A stretch of 64,000 nt of DNA from Nemophila menziesii. Its lineage: Eukaryota > Streptophyta > Magnoliopsida > Boraginales > Hydrophyllaceae. Position numbers and translations under genes: made by a program. The stretch is from the NCBI GenBank assembly GCA_029959085.1, contig JARWIR010000013.1:10975186-11039185 (forward strand). Direction: 5' to 3'. Each line of letters begins with the position of its first letter. The stretch's first letter is position 1. Below the pieces are notes generated by a model. That model worked only from the letters and a program-made list of their open reading frames with translations, did no database searches and was not told where the DNA came from. This document shows, in pieces, positions 1 to 11,687 of the stretch.

Positions 1-2060
1 CCCATAGCTGTACTATAACTTTTCATAAGATTATTAGAGGTTTCAATTTCCTTGTAATTAGCTTTTAGAAAGAAGATGCTATCATCATCAAATAAAAGGT
101 GGGTAACTGGAGGACAATGTCTTCCAATTTTAAAGCCCTCGAAGAGGTTATTATTCACTTTGTCTTTTACCATAAAATTTAAACATTGAGAAACCAGGCA
201 AAAGATGTAGGGGTAGGGGATCCCCCTGCCTAATTCCCGTGGAAGGTTTATTAAGGGGATGATCCTGCCCATTTATGAGAATGGAATAGGTAACTGAAGT
301 AATGCAATTCATAATTTTTCTTACCCAAAGATCATGAAAACCCAACTTACAAAGGAATTTTTCAAGAAAATCCCATTCTAAGAACTCATAAGCCTTCTTT
401 ACATCAGCTTTCATAGCAAGTATATATTGTTTAGTTGTTTTCTTTCTCTTAATATGTTTTATCATTTCATGAGATATCAAGATATTCTCTTGAATATTTC
501 TTCCTGAAATGAAACCAGGCTGGTTTTTATCAACTAGAAGAGGCATTAAGGCTTTAAGTCTATTAACAAGTATTCTAGATATAATTTTATAAATAAAATT
601 AGTACAGCTTATAGGTCTAAACTGACTCACCTCAGAATGTATTTCAATCTTGGGTATGAGAGCTATGAAAGTTTGATTAATGGACTCAAGGCTACCATTA
701 TTTAACCAAAAATCATTAAAGATTCTCATGATATCCATAATATCCCAGTAAGTTTTGTAAAAAAGGCCAGTGAAACCATCAGGCCCTGGAGCCTTAGTCA
801 GACCCAGCTCCCAAACAGATTGTTTTGCTTCATCATGGGTTATTGGAGCTAATAAATAATTGTTCATATCACTAGTAACTACAGGGTGAGTAAGAGATAA
901 GACTTCAGAATAAGATGGATACAATATCATCTTTATTCTCTATCCATTCATCATTGTTATTCTTCAATATTTTAATAGTATTTCTCTTCCTTCTACTCTT
1001 AGTACAAGCATGGAAATAAGATGTATTTTTATCTCCTTTGTATAGCCACAAATATCTAGACTTGTCTTTCTAAAACAATTCTTCCCTAATCCAAGCTTTT
1101 TCTAAAAGTTTGAATGTATTGTTGTACTCATCCCAGAGTCCATTATTAGTGTAAGAATTGGATAAAACTTTTAATATATCCATAAGTTTATCATTATCCT
1201 TTCTATTGTTATTAAAAGTTTCCTTATTCCATTTGAGAAGAATAATTTTTGTAATGTTCAGTTTGAACTTCATCACACTATTAGGAAAGCCTCTCAAGTT
1301 ATGATTAATGTTCCAAACATTCTGAATAATATTAAGACATTTAACTTTGAAGCCCAAAATGACTTGAAGTAAAATATTTTTTTGTTCAGTATAGGTTTTT
1401 TATCACAATGTAAAACCATTGGGCAATGGTCTGATCCAATTGAAGGAAAATTAGCTATCCAAGCATTTGGATAAATATCATACCATTTCTTATTACTTAA
1501 ACCTCTATCAAGAACAGATTTTACAATTTCATCTCCCACCCTTTTGTTAGACCAAGTGTAAGTACACCCATACCTAGGTAATTGTTCAAGGGTCAACCTG
1601 TTAATAATGTTATCAAAACATATCATACTCCTTTTATTAATTTTATTCCCAACGATTTTTCTAGATAAATTTAGAATAATATTAAAGTCACCCATCAATA
1701 AAAAAGGGTGCTTTTCATCATAGCAAGAAGCTATCTTGTTTAAAACCTCACTTTTATTATTTTCATTAGGAGAACCATAGACACAGGTATATTTGGATTT
1801 TACACAATCAGTAATAAACGTATCCATAAAATTTTCATCTGAATTATTAATTTCCATTTGCACAGAGTCTTTTATTAAAGGGGCTAAACCTCCCCCCCAA
1901 TCCTACTGAGTCAACTATATACACTACATTCAAATTCAAAGCTTCAACAAGTTTGTTAATAATAACCAAGTTATTTTTAGTATCAGAGAGAAAGAGTACC
2001 TCTGGCCTATGTTTAGAACATAAGTCCTTAAGGGCCTGGAACGTCAAAGGTTTGCAATCC
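1..2060 (-). pseudogene. LINE ORF2 remnant: endonuclease and reverse transcriptase
   Basis: ORF2 of the LINE, in pieces. The endonuclease/exonuclease/phosphatase fold is seen in two overlapping frames between 2047 and 1400. It has an N-terminal block ending FLSDTKNN, the motif LLMGDFNIIL and the catalytic-type SDHCP near its end. The reverse transcriptase follows at 930-1, with KAPGPDG, the RPISCTNFIYKI block, a fingers block with MKADVKKAYE and the GIRQGDPL motif. A frame break follows, and the polymerase active site reads FDDD rather than the usual YADD. The family nicks target DNA and copies its RNA at the nick. This copy cannot, because of frameshifts and the altered catalytic box. Confidence 0.88.
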
Positions 2061-2084
2061 CTTGACAGTTCCAGCTGATTTGCA

Positions 2085-5000
2085 TCATTGACAGTTTAGG
2101 GATTCCATAGGGGCAATCCCGCAAACCCGACTAGAATTAATCAGATGAAACATCTCATTGTAAGCTGCTACCAAGTTAGGATTAGTGGCAACTGAGCTTA
2201 CGTTATCCTTTCGTTGAGCCAAGATGATATTCATAACTTGTTTATTAAAGATTGTTGAGTAAAACTTTGTCCGGATGTTTTTTTCATATTCCAGCCCTTT
2301 CTTTTCAATTTTTGATCGAAACCAAATACCCATTTTCTTATGACGGTGAGTAACTTCGTCAGATTCTTTTTGCTTAATAGACTTAGCTAACTGATACCTA
2401 GCCTTGTAATCAATACCGTATTTTCTGTCTTTCTCTTGGTATGAAATAAGTTGATCGAGAAAGTTTAGATAACCTTTGTATTTCACAATCGGAGATTCCT
2501 TACGGGCCGACTTGGGAATGTGATTATAAATGGAGAAGGCTTAAAAGTTGAAAGAGGCGTGGATTGAGGATGATTGTCAGAATGGGTGGTGTTTTGCGTG
2601 ATTTGGGTAAAAGATGAGGGTGAATAGATGGTTGGAGAGATAGGGATAAGAGAGGTGGTATGTCGGTTGTAAGGATTCAGACTGATTAGCTAAGAATTGG
2701 GCGTGGTAGGGTTAGAAATTGAGGGTTTTGGGTAATACCCGATATTTTTAGATATTTCTTTAGAAAGTACCTTATTACCCTTTAGACTATCCAATATTTC
2801 AGAAGGTACTTGATGTCTCCTCATTTGTGATGATTTAATATATCTCGGAGACATCATTTTAGTTGTATTTATTAGTTTATAGGTCGATTTTCACATGATT
2901 TAGTACACTTTCCTATTTTGGGTCTTGAATTGATTATTTATTATTTTTAGAGCATATTGGGTTTAATTATTTATTTAGTGTGAAGTTTTAGAGATATATG
3001 GTAATTAATTAGAGTCCAAGTCAAAGTCTAAAATATAAAGGAAAGAGATGAACATGGAAATTGAAGATAAGGAAGTAAAAGCTAAAAATATGGAAAAGAA
3101 AAAGCTGCCTTAAATCTGAATTCAAGCACATACAACCAAAAATCAGCTTATATCTCAAAATCGGTGTGGAATCTGGAGAAACGGTCAAGAGAAAAGTTGG
3201 AGATCTTTCCGAGACGATGAATTTCGACTACTCATACGCGTCAAACGGATGATTATTGAAGCTGCTAGGACCAAAACAAAAACGGGGCTGATTCCATGTT
3301 TTTGGGCTACGAATTTGAGTTGGGCTAGGAGTCCAATATTTACCTTTTCCTTCAAGAAAACGAATTAGGTCAACCTATACACTATAAATACAGCCTCTTA
3401 ACATTATAAAATCATCCTTGACCACACCTTAAGGCCAGGAAGAAGCTACAACACAAGAAGAGAAGTCTGGAAGGAGCTGCGCATCAATTATGTCTCCTTC
3501 AACCTTCAATTATGTAATTCTTTTCTTTTCTTTTCTATTCTTAGTATGAACTAAATTCTATTTAGCTTGAGTTTTAGCATATATGTATGAACCCTAGGTT
3601 TGATTGACATCTATCTAATTTGGGAATTTTATGTTTTAAATTGAATTATTGTTTTTATTCTCTGTTTATGTGTTTGGATTTATATTCTGTGTTCTTGTGG
3701 ACTGCAGCCATATAGAATTACCATCTAGTAGTTAGGTCACCATTGACAACGGTGTTTAATTACAAGTTTAGCACATAACGTCTAGAATAAGGTTTAGATC
3801 TGACAAATCAACCTAACTAGATAATCACCATGGTTTAGTGTATTTCTATTTTACCAATTGAAGGAACAGTTTGCTTAGGACTCCTTATTGACACAGGTAA
3901 ACCCTATTTAAAACTACCTAGCGCAATTGGAACCGATTATTGAAATACTACATAATTCACCCTTACATGTTTAGAACGGCAAAACTAGTGGGGATTACTT
4001 GCTAATTACTCAAGCTAAACTTTCATACTATCTTCTTTTATTTTCTTTTATTTATTTTTTGTCTTTTAATTTATTATTTTAGATTTCTTATTTAAAAACC
4101 AAATAAAATATCTATCTTTCTCTTCTTTACTCTTGCGTATTGTTATTCTAACTCTCATATTTGCACTTGAATATTTGCATAAGTTCTTCTTAACCTTCGT
4201 ACTCCCTGAGGAACGAATTCTACTTATTCATTAAAACTTACATACGATCTGTATACTTGCAGAACCGTGCTCAGCTTAGGGTGTTTATTTGCACTTATTT
4301 TATACATCTTTTATCACACCTTAGGCTACACCAGTACTTGAGGAAAAAAAGTTAAATACCTTTTATCCCCAAATAACTGTTCAATATCTAGCGTGTTTTG
4401 AGTATTAACCGTTGTTTCTTTCATAATCAAATCACTAGAAGATCTTTTGGCCAAAAAGATGAAGTCGTCTCCTTCTCCCATCTTTTCCCGCCCAAATTCC
4501 ATCGAAATTGAAAGAATCAAACTTGGGTTTTTCCGATTTTCCAATATCAAAGAAAAAACCTTTGCAATACTTGTATTTAGTGATCAAATTCTTGCTATCC
4601 AAACTAGTTGTTGTGCAGCTTTTATAGGGGTAATGTGAAGATACTTTTAGCCCTATCTTAACACCGTTAGTAGGGTTTCTTTGGTACCCTTGATTTCCAT
4701 CTTTCCTGTGATTATTAGCATTTACTTCATTCCTTTGTTTCTTCTTATTAATAAATTTTTTTAATCTTGATTTGGTTAAAGCTTTGCTGATTGTTGTTCT
4801 GATCAAAGATGTTTCCAATTTTACCTCTGGTTGAATTCTTTATCCAGCTTCCCAATTTAGCGAATATTTTCTTTTTGTTCTTGCATTAGTGCTCTTCGTC
4901 ATAAAAAATTCCACAACTAAAAAAATTTGACCCATACTTTTGTACTTGAATTTAACCTAGAAGCTAATAGTTTCAGACTCTAGTATTTAAACCCAGGTAT

Positions 5001-5327
5001 GATTGGTTTATTAGGGCTCCAATAAATGAATACACGAGTGAAAGTGTTCTCATTTATTACTATTCTTGAAGGGAGGATAATTTTCCGTACCTTTTCAATA
5101 TTGCTGCAAAAGTCATTGATGTTGTCTTTATTTAATAGTTGTGGAGGAAGACTAAAGATTTGCACCTATAAAGTAGTACTCTTGATCTTGTCCATACCAG
5201 AAATAATGAGATCATTTAAAGCAAAATGTTCTCCCATAGGTGTCCAAGTTCTTTGATTCCAAATTGAAGTCTTGTCTTCTTCACTGAGAAAGGAAAGCTT
5301 GAACTCATTAAAATCCGTTTTGCTCAT
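2085..5327 (-). pseudogene. LINE ORF1 remnant, interrupted by a solo LTR
   Basis: The upstream open reading frame region of the LINE. A plausible start codon lies at 5327-5325 (MSKTDFNEF...). The frame then runs through MQIFSLPPQLLNKDN at about 5165 and a basic Lys/Arg/Asn-rich stretch near 4800-4435. It meets the inserted LTR at 4333 and resumes at 2810 as VPSEILDSLKGNKVL. A further basic block is at 2486-2085. There are several stops. Plant LINE ORF1 proteins bind RNA, but I see no intact zinc knuckle here, so the role is assigned from position upstream of the endonuclease, not from a domain. Confidence 0.6.
2811..4333 (+). mobile_element. Solo LTR, copy 1 (1523 bp), inside the LINE
   Basis: A non-coding 1523-bp element that starts TGATGTCTCC and ends GCTACACCA, giving TG...CA termini. 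It is flanked by a perfect 5-bp duplication GTACT at 2806-2810 and 4334-4338. The same family occurs at 28892-30457 and 54886-56408, both in the opposite orientation. A TATA-like box TATAAAT lies at about 3383-3389, as expected at the U3/R border of an LTR. No internal coding region or second LTR is present, so this is read as a solo LTR left by recombination between the two LTRs of a retrotransposon. The first 50 bases can fold: TGATGTCTCC pairs with GGAGACATCA. Confidence 0.85.
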
Positions 5328-5690
5328 TGTAACTTCTTGCTTTAAGTCCAGTGTTTGCTGGTTGTTTATAAAAATGTAGTTGAAAATTTTCTTGATAAGG
5401 AGCTTCGCAGTAAGAGTAAACTATTTATGCGTTTTATAAATTGTGTTTTCATTAGAAGTTTACTAAGCTACCATGTTTTTTGTTGGGATGATTTTTTGAA
5501 AAGAATTCCATGGCTGAAAACAGAAAAGAGAGAGTAGAGCCGGATAGAAGAAGGAGGAAAGGATTACAGCCACTGAAGTGAGATGAAAGCACTAAGAGTG
5601 AAGGTTTTGGCAATTTTAAAAAGGATAACAATGGAGGATTTGTTTTTAAAGGAAAAGAGAGATGTGAAGAGAGAACATGGTAGCTCGGTT

Positions 5691-6990
5691 ATTTATTATC
5701 TATATTATAAAGTATATTTTTTAAATGTTCTGCGTTTGTGAGATAAAAGTCCGTTTTATATTGTTTCAATACCTTTAAATTATTCAATTACAATTAAAGA
5801 TTAATTTTTAATAATTTCTCTCTATTTTAATTTTTATTTCCAGATCATATGCACCATTTACTTCCCTGCAAAAGACACCAACTATTTATTTGTTCCATGT
5901 TTTATTTTTTTTACCATATTATGTTGTTGGAAAGTATTTGTATATATACAACATTCATTTTATAAAAATACATACACCGGGTAATCCTACTCTTGTATTG
6001 TATATAAGGAGTGCTTCGAATATATCCATGGAAAAACATGTAATCCATAAATTATTAAAAATATATGTTATTATGACCTATAGAACAAAGATTGAATTTT
6101 CTAATATAAAATATATAATGTGTAATGTTAGACATAAACGATAATGGATACTTTATATAAAACATTATTTTCCAAAATAAGAAAAAAATAGTGAAAATGA
6201 ACATGAAATTCATACTGGTAAATTTCGACATTATCTCTTGTTCTACGTAAAGTAGCAAATACACCATGTGCTCCAAATCAAATGTAGCAAATCTGATCTC
6301 GTGTTATTCCAAAAATAACAAATATAACTGTGTTAAGAGTTTTTATGAGTATCATAAAATATGATATATGAGTTATGGAATGTTTTCCAAAACTCATTAG
6401 TCTTTATCATATTTTAGTTATTCTTTATTGTTTGTGAAATAACAAACAATCATTATATATCATAAAATATGATATACCATATTTTTATGTATTTTACCTT
6501 TGATTTAAAAAATAATTTGAGTTTTGATATATTTTTCAAATTCCTATTATTCATCAAGTAAAGGATAAAACACTTATGTTCATGAAATATGTATCTTAAA
6601 TATGTTATCTATCATATAGTTTTTGTTTTATAATATTCATGTAACACAACCAACCAATTATTATACAAAAAAAATGTTTATTCAATATTTTTTTTGAATT
6701 TTGGAAATTTTCCCATAATTCAACTTATTATATTTTCAGTTCTTACCTTATTACTTTTTTCGTTATAAGTTTTGTGAATTTGCCGTAACTCAATTTTTTA
6801 CATAACTTAACTTTTTGAGTTTTGAGAATTTTTTCATAACTCAAACTGTTTTTTTTTAAAAACTTCTTAAGTGATACTATCATTTCATTGTTTTTGTACT
6901 TCTCACCATTCTTAGATCATGAAATTGAAAAAATAACAGGAAACAAGCCCGAAAAAAATTAGATGGCATTGTAAAATAGATTTGTTGAAT
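5691..6990. other. AT-rich intergenic DNA with short palindromes
   Basis: No gene seen; the short open frames here have no recognisable content. The region is very AT-rich. The palindromic motif ATCATAAAATATGAT occurs twice, near 6353 and 6458, and a second short inverted repeat built on ATTGTTTGT/ACAAACAAT lies between them near 6425-6450. These could be remains of a small foldback element, but no target-site duplication was found. Confidence 0.5.
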
Positions 6991-6995
6991 CTCAT

Positions 6996-8184
6996 CTAAA
7001 CATCATATATGCACAAAACACAAAAACAACAAAATACATACCACCATTTGAATCCTTTGCAATAGCAAGAAGTAATACCCCTTTTGTATTTGTTCTTCAA
7101 AAAAGTTGCATCAATAAAGAGAAATGGGCGATAAGTCCGATAACCAGCAAGACAAGCACCAAATGCAATGTGACAGTTCTCAAAGGCATGGGTTTCAGGA
7201 TGAACTTGTAAAAATAACCGCGTAGACGAACCGACTGCTTTTAACTTCTGAAAATATGGATAATTTTGTTTGTACGATAGACCAGCATCACAAAAAATTG
7301 CATTCCTTGCTTTGTTAACAGCAAAGTATGCACGTTTATTGGATATTTCATGACCATAATTGTGTTTTAAAAGTATAACAATATCATTTGGTCTAGTACA
7401 TGGATTACTCTTGACTTGAGCCATTATTATGCTCTTAAGGACTTTAGAAATGAGATGAGCGCAAGTCATAGATTTCTCCGGTATACCACAAGATGTTCTT
7501 TCGGAAACGAATAAACATAAAGGTTTAAGTTTGAAATATCAGAAGTTGCATATATATATACCAACGACAACCTGTAGCTTTCTTCTTCTTGCAATATAAA
7601 CTTGTCCTAGTTGCACAATTTTGATTGAAACTAAAATCGTAACCAGTTTCACATGAGTACTTAGCACCAGTAGACCTTAACTCGAAAATAACACTACGGT
7701 ATATTTCATCAGCAGGCTTCAAAATCTTATCCTAATTGGCACTCAAAAGTTTCTTTTCAGTTAGAACGTGGCGTTCCTAATCTATACTCCGACGGTCAGT
7801 AATTTGATTACTAGCTGAAGAACATGAAGGAGCATATACTAGCGAAGATAAAGATACAACAAAAGTTGAAGGAGAAGATGCTTGTGAACTTGAAGATAAC
7901 ATGCTAGGACAAGTTGCAACATTAATCCCGATAAGAAGGTTACTTGAAGAACTTGACAAATTATGATGAAGTAACCATACAAGAGTAACAAAATCTGCTT
8001 CACCAGGCATTAAACAAGTTTGTTGATTGTCAAAAGTGTATCTATATACCAAGAAGCAAATACTCAAATCTTTCCAACGTCCGATAACATAATTCTTGAT
8101 CAAATGAAATGAATCAAAATATTCAAATAGATAATAAGAATGCTGATCACCATATTTAAATTCAACAAGAGCCTTCGATGCCAT
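6996..8184 (-). pseudogene. Mutator-like (MULE) transposase remnant
   Basis: Three consecutive minus-strand pieces resemble a plant MuDR/MULE transposase. The N-terminal piece (start codon at about 8184, MASKALVEFKYG...) looks like the small domain that opens many such proteins. The next, at 7722-7525, carries the DNA-binding region with a Cys cluster ending CKKKKATGCRWYIY. The last, at 7469-6996, enters the catalytic domain, with RPFLFIDATFLKNKYK holding the first catalytic Asp of the DDE core. The frame is then lost after a Trp-rich stretch, so the second Asp and the Glu are missing. Stops separate the pieces. No terminal inverted repeats were found. It could also be a decayed MULE-derived host gene of the MUSTANG or FAR1 type, but the breaks argue against function. 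Confidence 0.75.
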
Positions 8185-8283
8185 ATTGCACAACCTGAAA
8201 ACAAAAAATGTCATATTTAGCTATAGTCCAATCAAACCAACAATATGTCCAATTAAACTCCCAATTATATTTCAAAATGCAAA

Positions 8284-8622
8284 ATCTATGAAGAATTTCA
8301 ACAACTCAACATGCAAGATTTAGAACTATCGATTTGTCCCATAAATGAAGAATTTCAACAAATAAACATGCATGATATAGAACTACCAATTTGTCCTATC
8401 TATGAAGAATTTCAACAACTAAAAATGCAACATATAAAACTACCAATTTGTCCCATCTATGAAGAATTTCAACAACTAAACATGCAACATATAGAACTAC
8501 CAATTTATTCCATTTATGAAGAATTTAAACAACTCAACAGGCAAGCTATAAAACTACTCAATTTGTCCCAATCTATAAAGAATTTCAACAACTCAACATG
8601 AACGATATAGAACTACATGACT
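8284..8622 (+). repeat. 57-bp tandem repeat, about six units
   Basis: Direct repeats of a 57-bp unit containing ATGAAGAATTTCAACAACT and ATATAGAACTACCAAT. The unit is 19 codons long, so a 96-aa open frame (8311-8601) with a 19-residue repeat (core LPICPIYEEFQQLNMQ) runs through it. Later units drift and one shifts frame. It lies just upstream of the MULE remnant, on the other strand. Because the period is a multiple of three, the open frame may be a side effect of the repeat. I see no splice sites or partner exons and do not call a gene. Confidence 0.75.
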
Positions 8623-9406
8623 AATTCACACAATTCAAGTCAAAGATGACAAAATCAATACAGTAAACAAATAATGATAAAAAACATCAATTGCAGACCA
8701 ATATAATATAAAATGGAAAAATAATACCTTAAAACTAAAAAATTGAAGTAAGAGAAGAATAAATCTGAAGAACTGAAGCTAGAAAAGGAACTTTTGATCG
8801 AACAATCACTTTGTGAAAATCACCTTAAAACTGGAACAAGTACCAGTAATATATAAAAAACCTAAACAAAAACTAGTACAATTAACGAAGAACACTACTG
8901 GATCAAAAAATCTGAAAAAATTGCAGTCTTTTGATGATCACCCTCTGTGACAGAATTAGATTGGAAAGAATTAACGTAATTGATTATTTCATGCTTCAGT
9001 TGGAAAGAAAATCTAGTAATAAATGCAAAGAATCGGTTTAATAAAGCGAGAGAATCAAGTGTAATTAAGGGTTTATGAATAAAGTGTGTAAATGAAAATA
9101 ATAAATAAGGACCTTAAATAGGTTACGAATAAATAAATAATTAAACAATGCTTGCTGCTTACTTTGACTCGAAAGTACAAGAAAGTAAATTAGTATTGAA
9201 TTTTTTATTTAAATAGGAAACACAATAATTTAAATGAAAAAAAAATAATAACATGTCAACTTTTTGGAATTGATTTTATTGATCTTGATTTAATTGGACA
9301 TTTTTTTTAAATAATAAAACTTTTATTTGTTTTATTGAATAGTTATTCCGAACAAAAGAAAAAATAAAGAATAGTCATCCCTATTATACTTCACAAGACT
9401 CAAAAG
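8623..9406. other. Intergenic, nothing recognised
   Basis: AT-rich sequence between the tandem repeat and a truncated LINE. No open frame of note, no motif and no repeat boundary was recognised. Confidence 0.4.
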
Positions 9407-9417
9407 ATACAAAAATC

Positions 9418-11310
9418 TGGGAAATATTTGAGAATTTCACTTTGCTACAAACAATCAAAGGTTGAGATGCTTCAATGGATAGCGCAAAAACTTTTCGATA
9501 AAACGAAAGCACGGAAAGCACACCTCCTGTCCGATGGAGGCAAGGAAGTTCTCATTAAAGATGTCCTCCAAGCGTTACCCTCTTACTCTATGTCAATCTT
9601 CTCATTTTCGATTACTTTCTTTAACAAATTAATCTCGACAATCTCGATTTTTTGGTGGAATTCAGGTGAAAAATCAAGAATACACTGGCTAGCCTGGGAA
9701 CAATTAGTTGTCAGCAAACTTATAGGGGGTATGGGTTTTAAGAATTTTAAGCGGATGAAGACGACTCTTTTGGCAGAACAGGCATGACGAATCTTAAACA
9801 ATCCAGACACACTGGCTGCACGCCTCCTAAAAGGTATTTATTTCCCGAAAACCACCTTTCTCGATGTCAAATTAAGACAATCTCGAACATGGTCCTGGAC
9901 GAGTTTAATTGAGGGCCACAACATGTTGAAAAAATATAGGAAATTCCAGATTGGGAATGGTAAATCAATTAATATTTGGAAGGATAAATTGTTAGATTCT
10001 CAATCGAAACTTGAACGACCACACATATGTCAACTCGAAACTCTGAATGAATTATGGATCACGGAATCAAGAAACTGGAACACGGAGTTGTTAAATGGCC
10101 TGTTTCCTGGCCCGATCATTCCCGTTATACTCAGAGAAATAGTCTTTCCGACTGACACCCCAAATAGGTTTATTTGGCCACACACAAACAAAGGTGACTA
10201 CGTGACGAAAACGGGGTACAAGGTTCTTACAGATCATGATGTTTTTGAGGCACCACATCAATCAACTAGCATCCCTACCGGAAATGCACTCTTAAGGACA
10301 ATCTGGTGGTCAAACGTCCTGACAAAGGTTAGGATGTTTACTTAGAAAGCTTGCAATAATGCTATTCCGGCACCTAGAAATCTAGAAAAAAAAGTGCGAA
10401 GCACAAAGTAATTGTTAATGGTGCTGCGCGGAGCAAGAAACAGTGGAACATCTACTATTTACCCGTGGACTATCAAAACTTATATGGGCATGCTCGGAAT
10501 TACATATACACATTTAGCAAATAGAGGTAGACATTGGGGAATGGTTTCTGAACATGGTCAAACTTTATACTGTGAGAGGTTGGAAGAAAGAAGCCGTAAC
10601 ATCTTATTTGCTACTTATGATCTGGAACCTCTGGAAAGAAAAATAAAAAAGCAGGCATTCAAACTTCGAAGTTGATTCCGGTGAGATAATTAGAATCACA
10701 AACGTTAACATTCAGGAGCACTTTGGGAATGACTGGTTTGAAAATGGTTACACATACCCCGAGCGCCTTAACACATTGACAATCAAGAACCCCGATCTCG
10801 ACTTTAACACTGCACTCGCTTTTACTTGCAATGCTTCGTTTACACAAGCGCATCTCCTTACCGGCATAGGGGTTATCCAACTCAACAAAGATGACGGATC
10901 TCGAATTAAATACATGACGACAGCTGATTGTAATAACATCACCATTAGAGAAGCACAGGCTGTCATCAAAACACTTGAAATTGGGAGACAATGGCCGAAT
11001 ATCTCCGATAACCTTGATTCTATTCAAGGCATCCAACAAGTGTCGGCGGTTATATGAGAACTCAGACCGTGGATTAGACACATTCAGAAACTGGACGGGG
11101 AAACTGACCCAGTTTTCTTCAAGCATAGTCTTCGAAGTTTCAACGCCGGAGCAAATCTTCTAGCAAAAGAAGCCAGACACAGGACATTGCAGGACCACGT
11201 GACTACAGACAATCTTCAGAACAAATTCTCGAAACTAGATATCGGTTAACACGCGATAGTAGTATCTTAACGAGTTTTGCTTTGTTTTTTTACCCGTCCA
11301 AAAAAAAAAA
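9418..11310 (+). mobile_element. 5'-truncated LINE with poly(A) end
   Basis: The 3' portion of a plant L1-type LINE. In order: the end of the reverse transcriptase (LLSDGGKEVLIK, then an FWWNSG block) at about 9428-9787, the zinc-binding RVT region (FQIGNGKSINIWKDK) at 9923-10345, and an RNase H-like domain at about 10776-11060 (CNASFT... and REAQAVIKTLEIG). The tail ends in an A run at 11300-11310. The flanks ATACAAAAATC (9407-9417) and ATACAAAGATC (11310-11320) differ at one base and are a probable target-site duplication. Frameshifts and stops mean it is dead. It lies about 380 bp upstream of the peptidase start codon. Confidence 0.8.
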
Positions 11311-11320
11311 TACAAAGATC

Positions 11321-11687
11321 ACTAGATAAATTTTTTCATATACTAGTAATATATACTTTAGGAGCTTTTGTAATTAGCTTAATCATTAGGGGCCTCTCGT
11401 CAACAACCTCCATCCACTTCAACCGGCCATCTTATAAATTCCCAAAAACCACAATCTCGTTATTTTTGATACCTTCACATTCCCGGGAGAAGCTCTCCCA
11501 GCTTTTCCTATTTCTTCCAATTCAGCCCCCCAAAATTTCCCAATTTCTTTTATTCATGCCCCTCAAACCCTACCCTTATTAACATTTCTTTCTGACTCGC
11601 CGTCCTCCGCCGACCCCCACCGGAAGTTACCGCTTATCGTTGACCTATTAATTTTCCAAATCTTTATTTTCTTCAATTTTAGCAGTT
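11321..11687 (+). promoter_or_regulatory. Probable promoter and 5' leader of the peptidase gene
   Basis: The 367 bases between the LINE tail and the start codon. They include a C/T-rich leader (about 11400-11660) typical of plant 5' untranslated regions. A possible TATA-like TTATAAAT is near 11431, but it is not convincing. If the LINE insertion is genuine, the native upstream promoter has been pushed back by 1.9 kb. Confidence 0.4.

Larger units (their letters stand above)
1..5690 (-). mobile_element. L1-type LINE retrotransposon, decayed, cut by the window start
   Basis: A non-LTR element read on the minus strand. Its 5' end lies near 5690, its ORF1-like part at about 5327-2085, its endonuclease at about 2050-1400 and its reverse transcriptase from 930 down to the window edge. 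The 3' end and tail lie outside the window, so no target-site duplication can be checked. ORF1 is split by a solo LTR at 2811-4333. Removing that insert and one copy of its 5-bp duplication restores a continuous reading across the junction. Several frameshifts and stops show it is dead. It appears to be the same broad family as the LINE at 31977-34957, since both share the block TVTYSILING before GIRQGDPL. Confidence 0.9.

Noticed and set aside
2811..4333. A MITE or a full LTR retrotransposon
   Set aside because: 5-bp duplication, TG...CA ends and a TATA box fit an LTR; there is no second LTR, primer site or coding interior, so a solo LTR fits best.
11277..11582. 101-aa frame before the peptidase
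   Set aside because: Covers a C/T-rich leader and the LINE tail; composition explains it.
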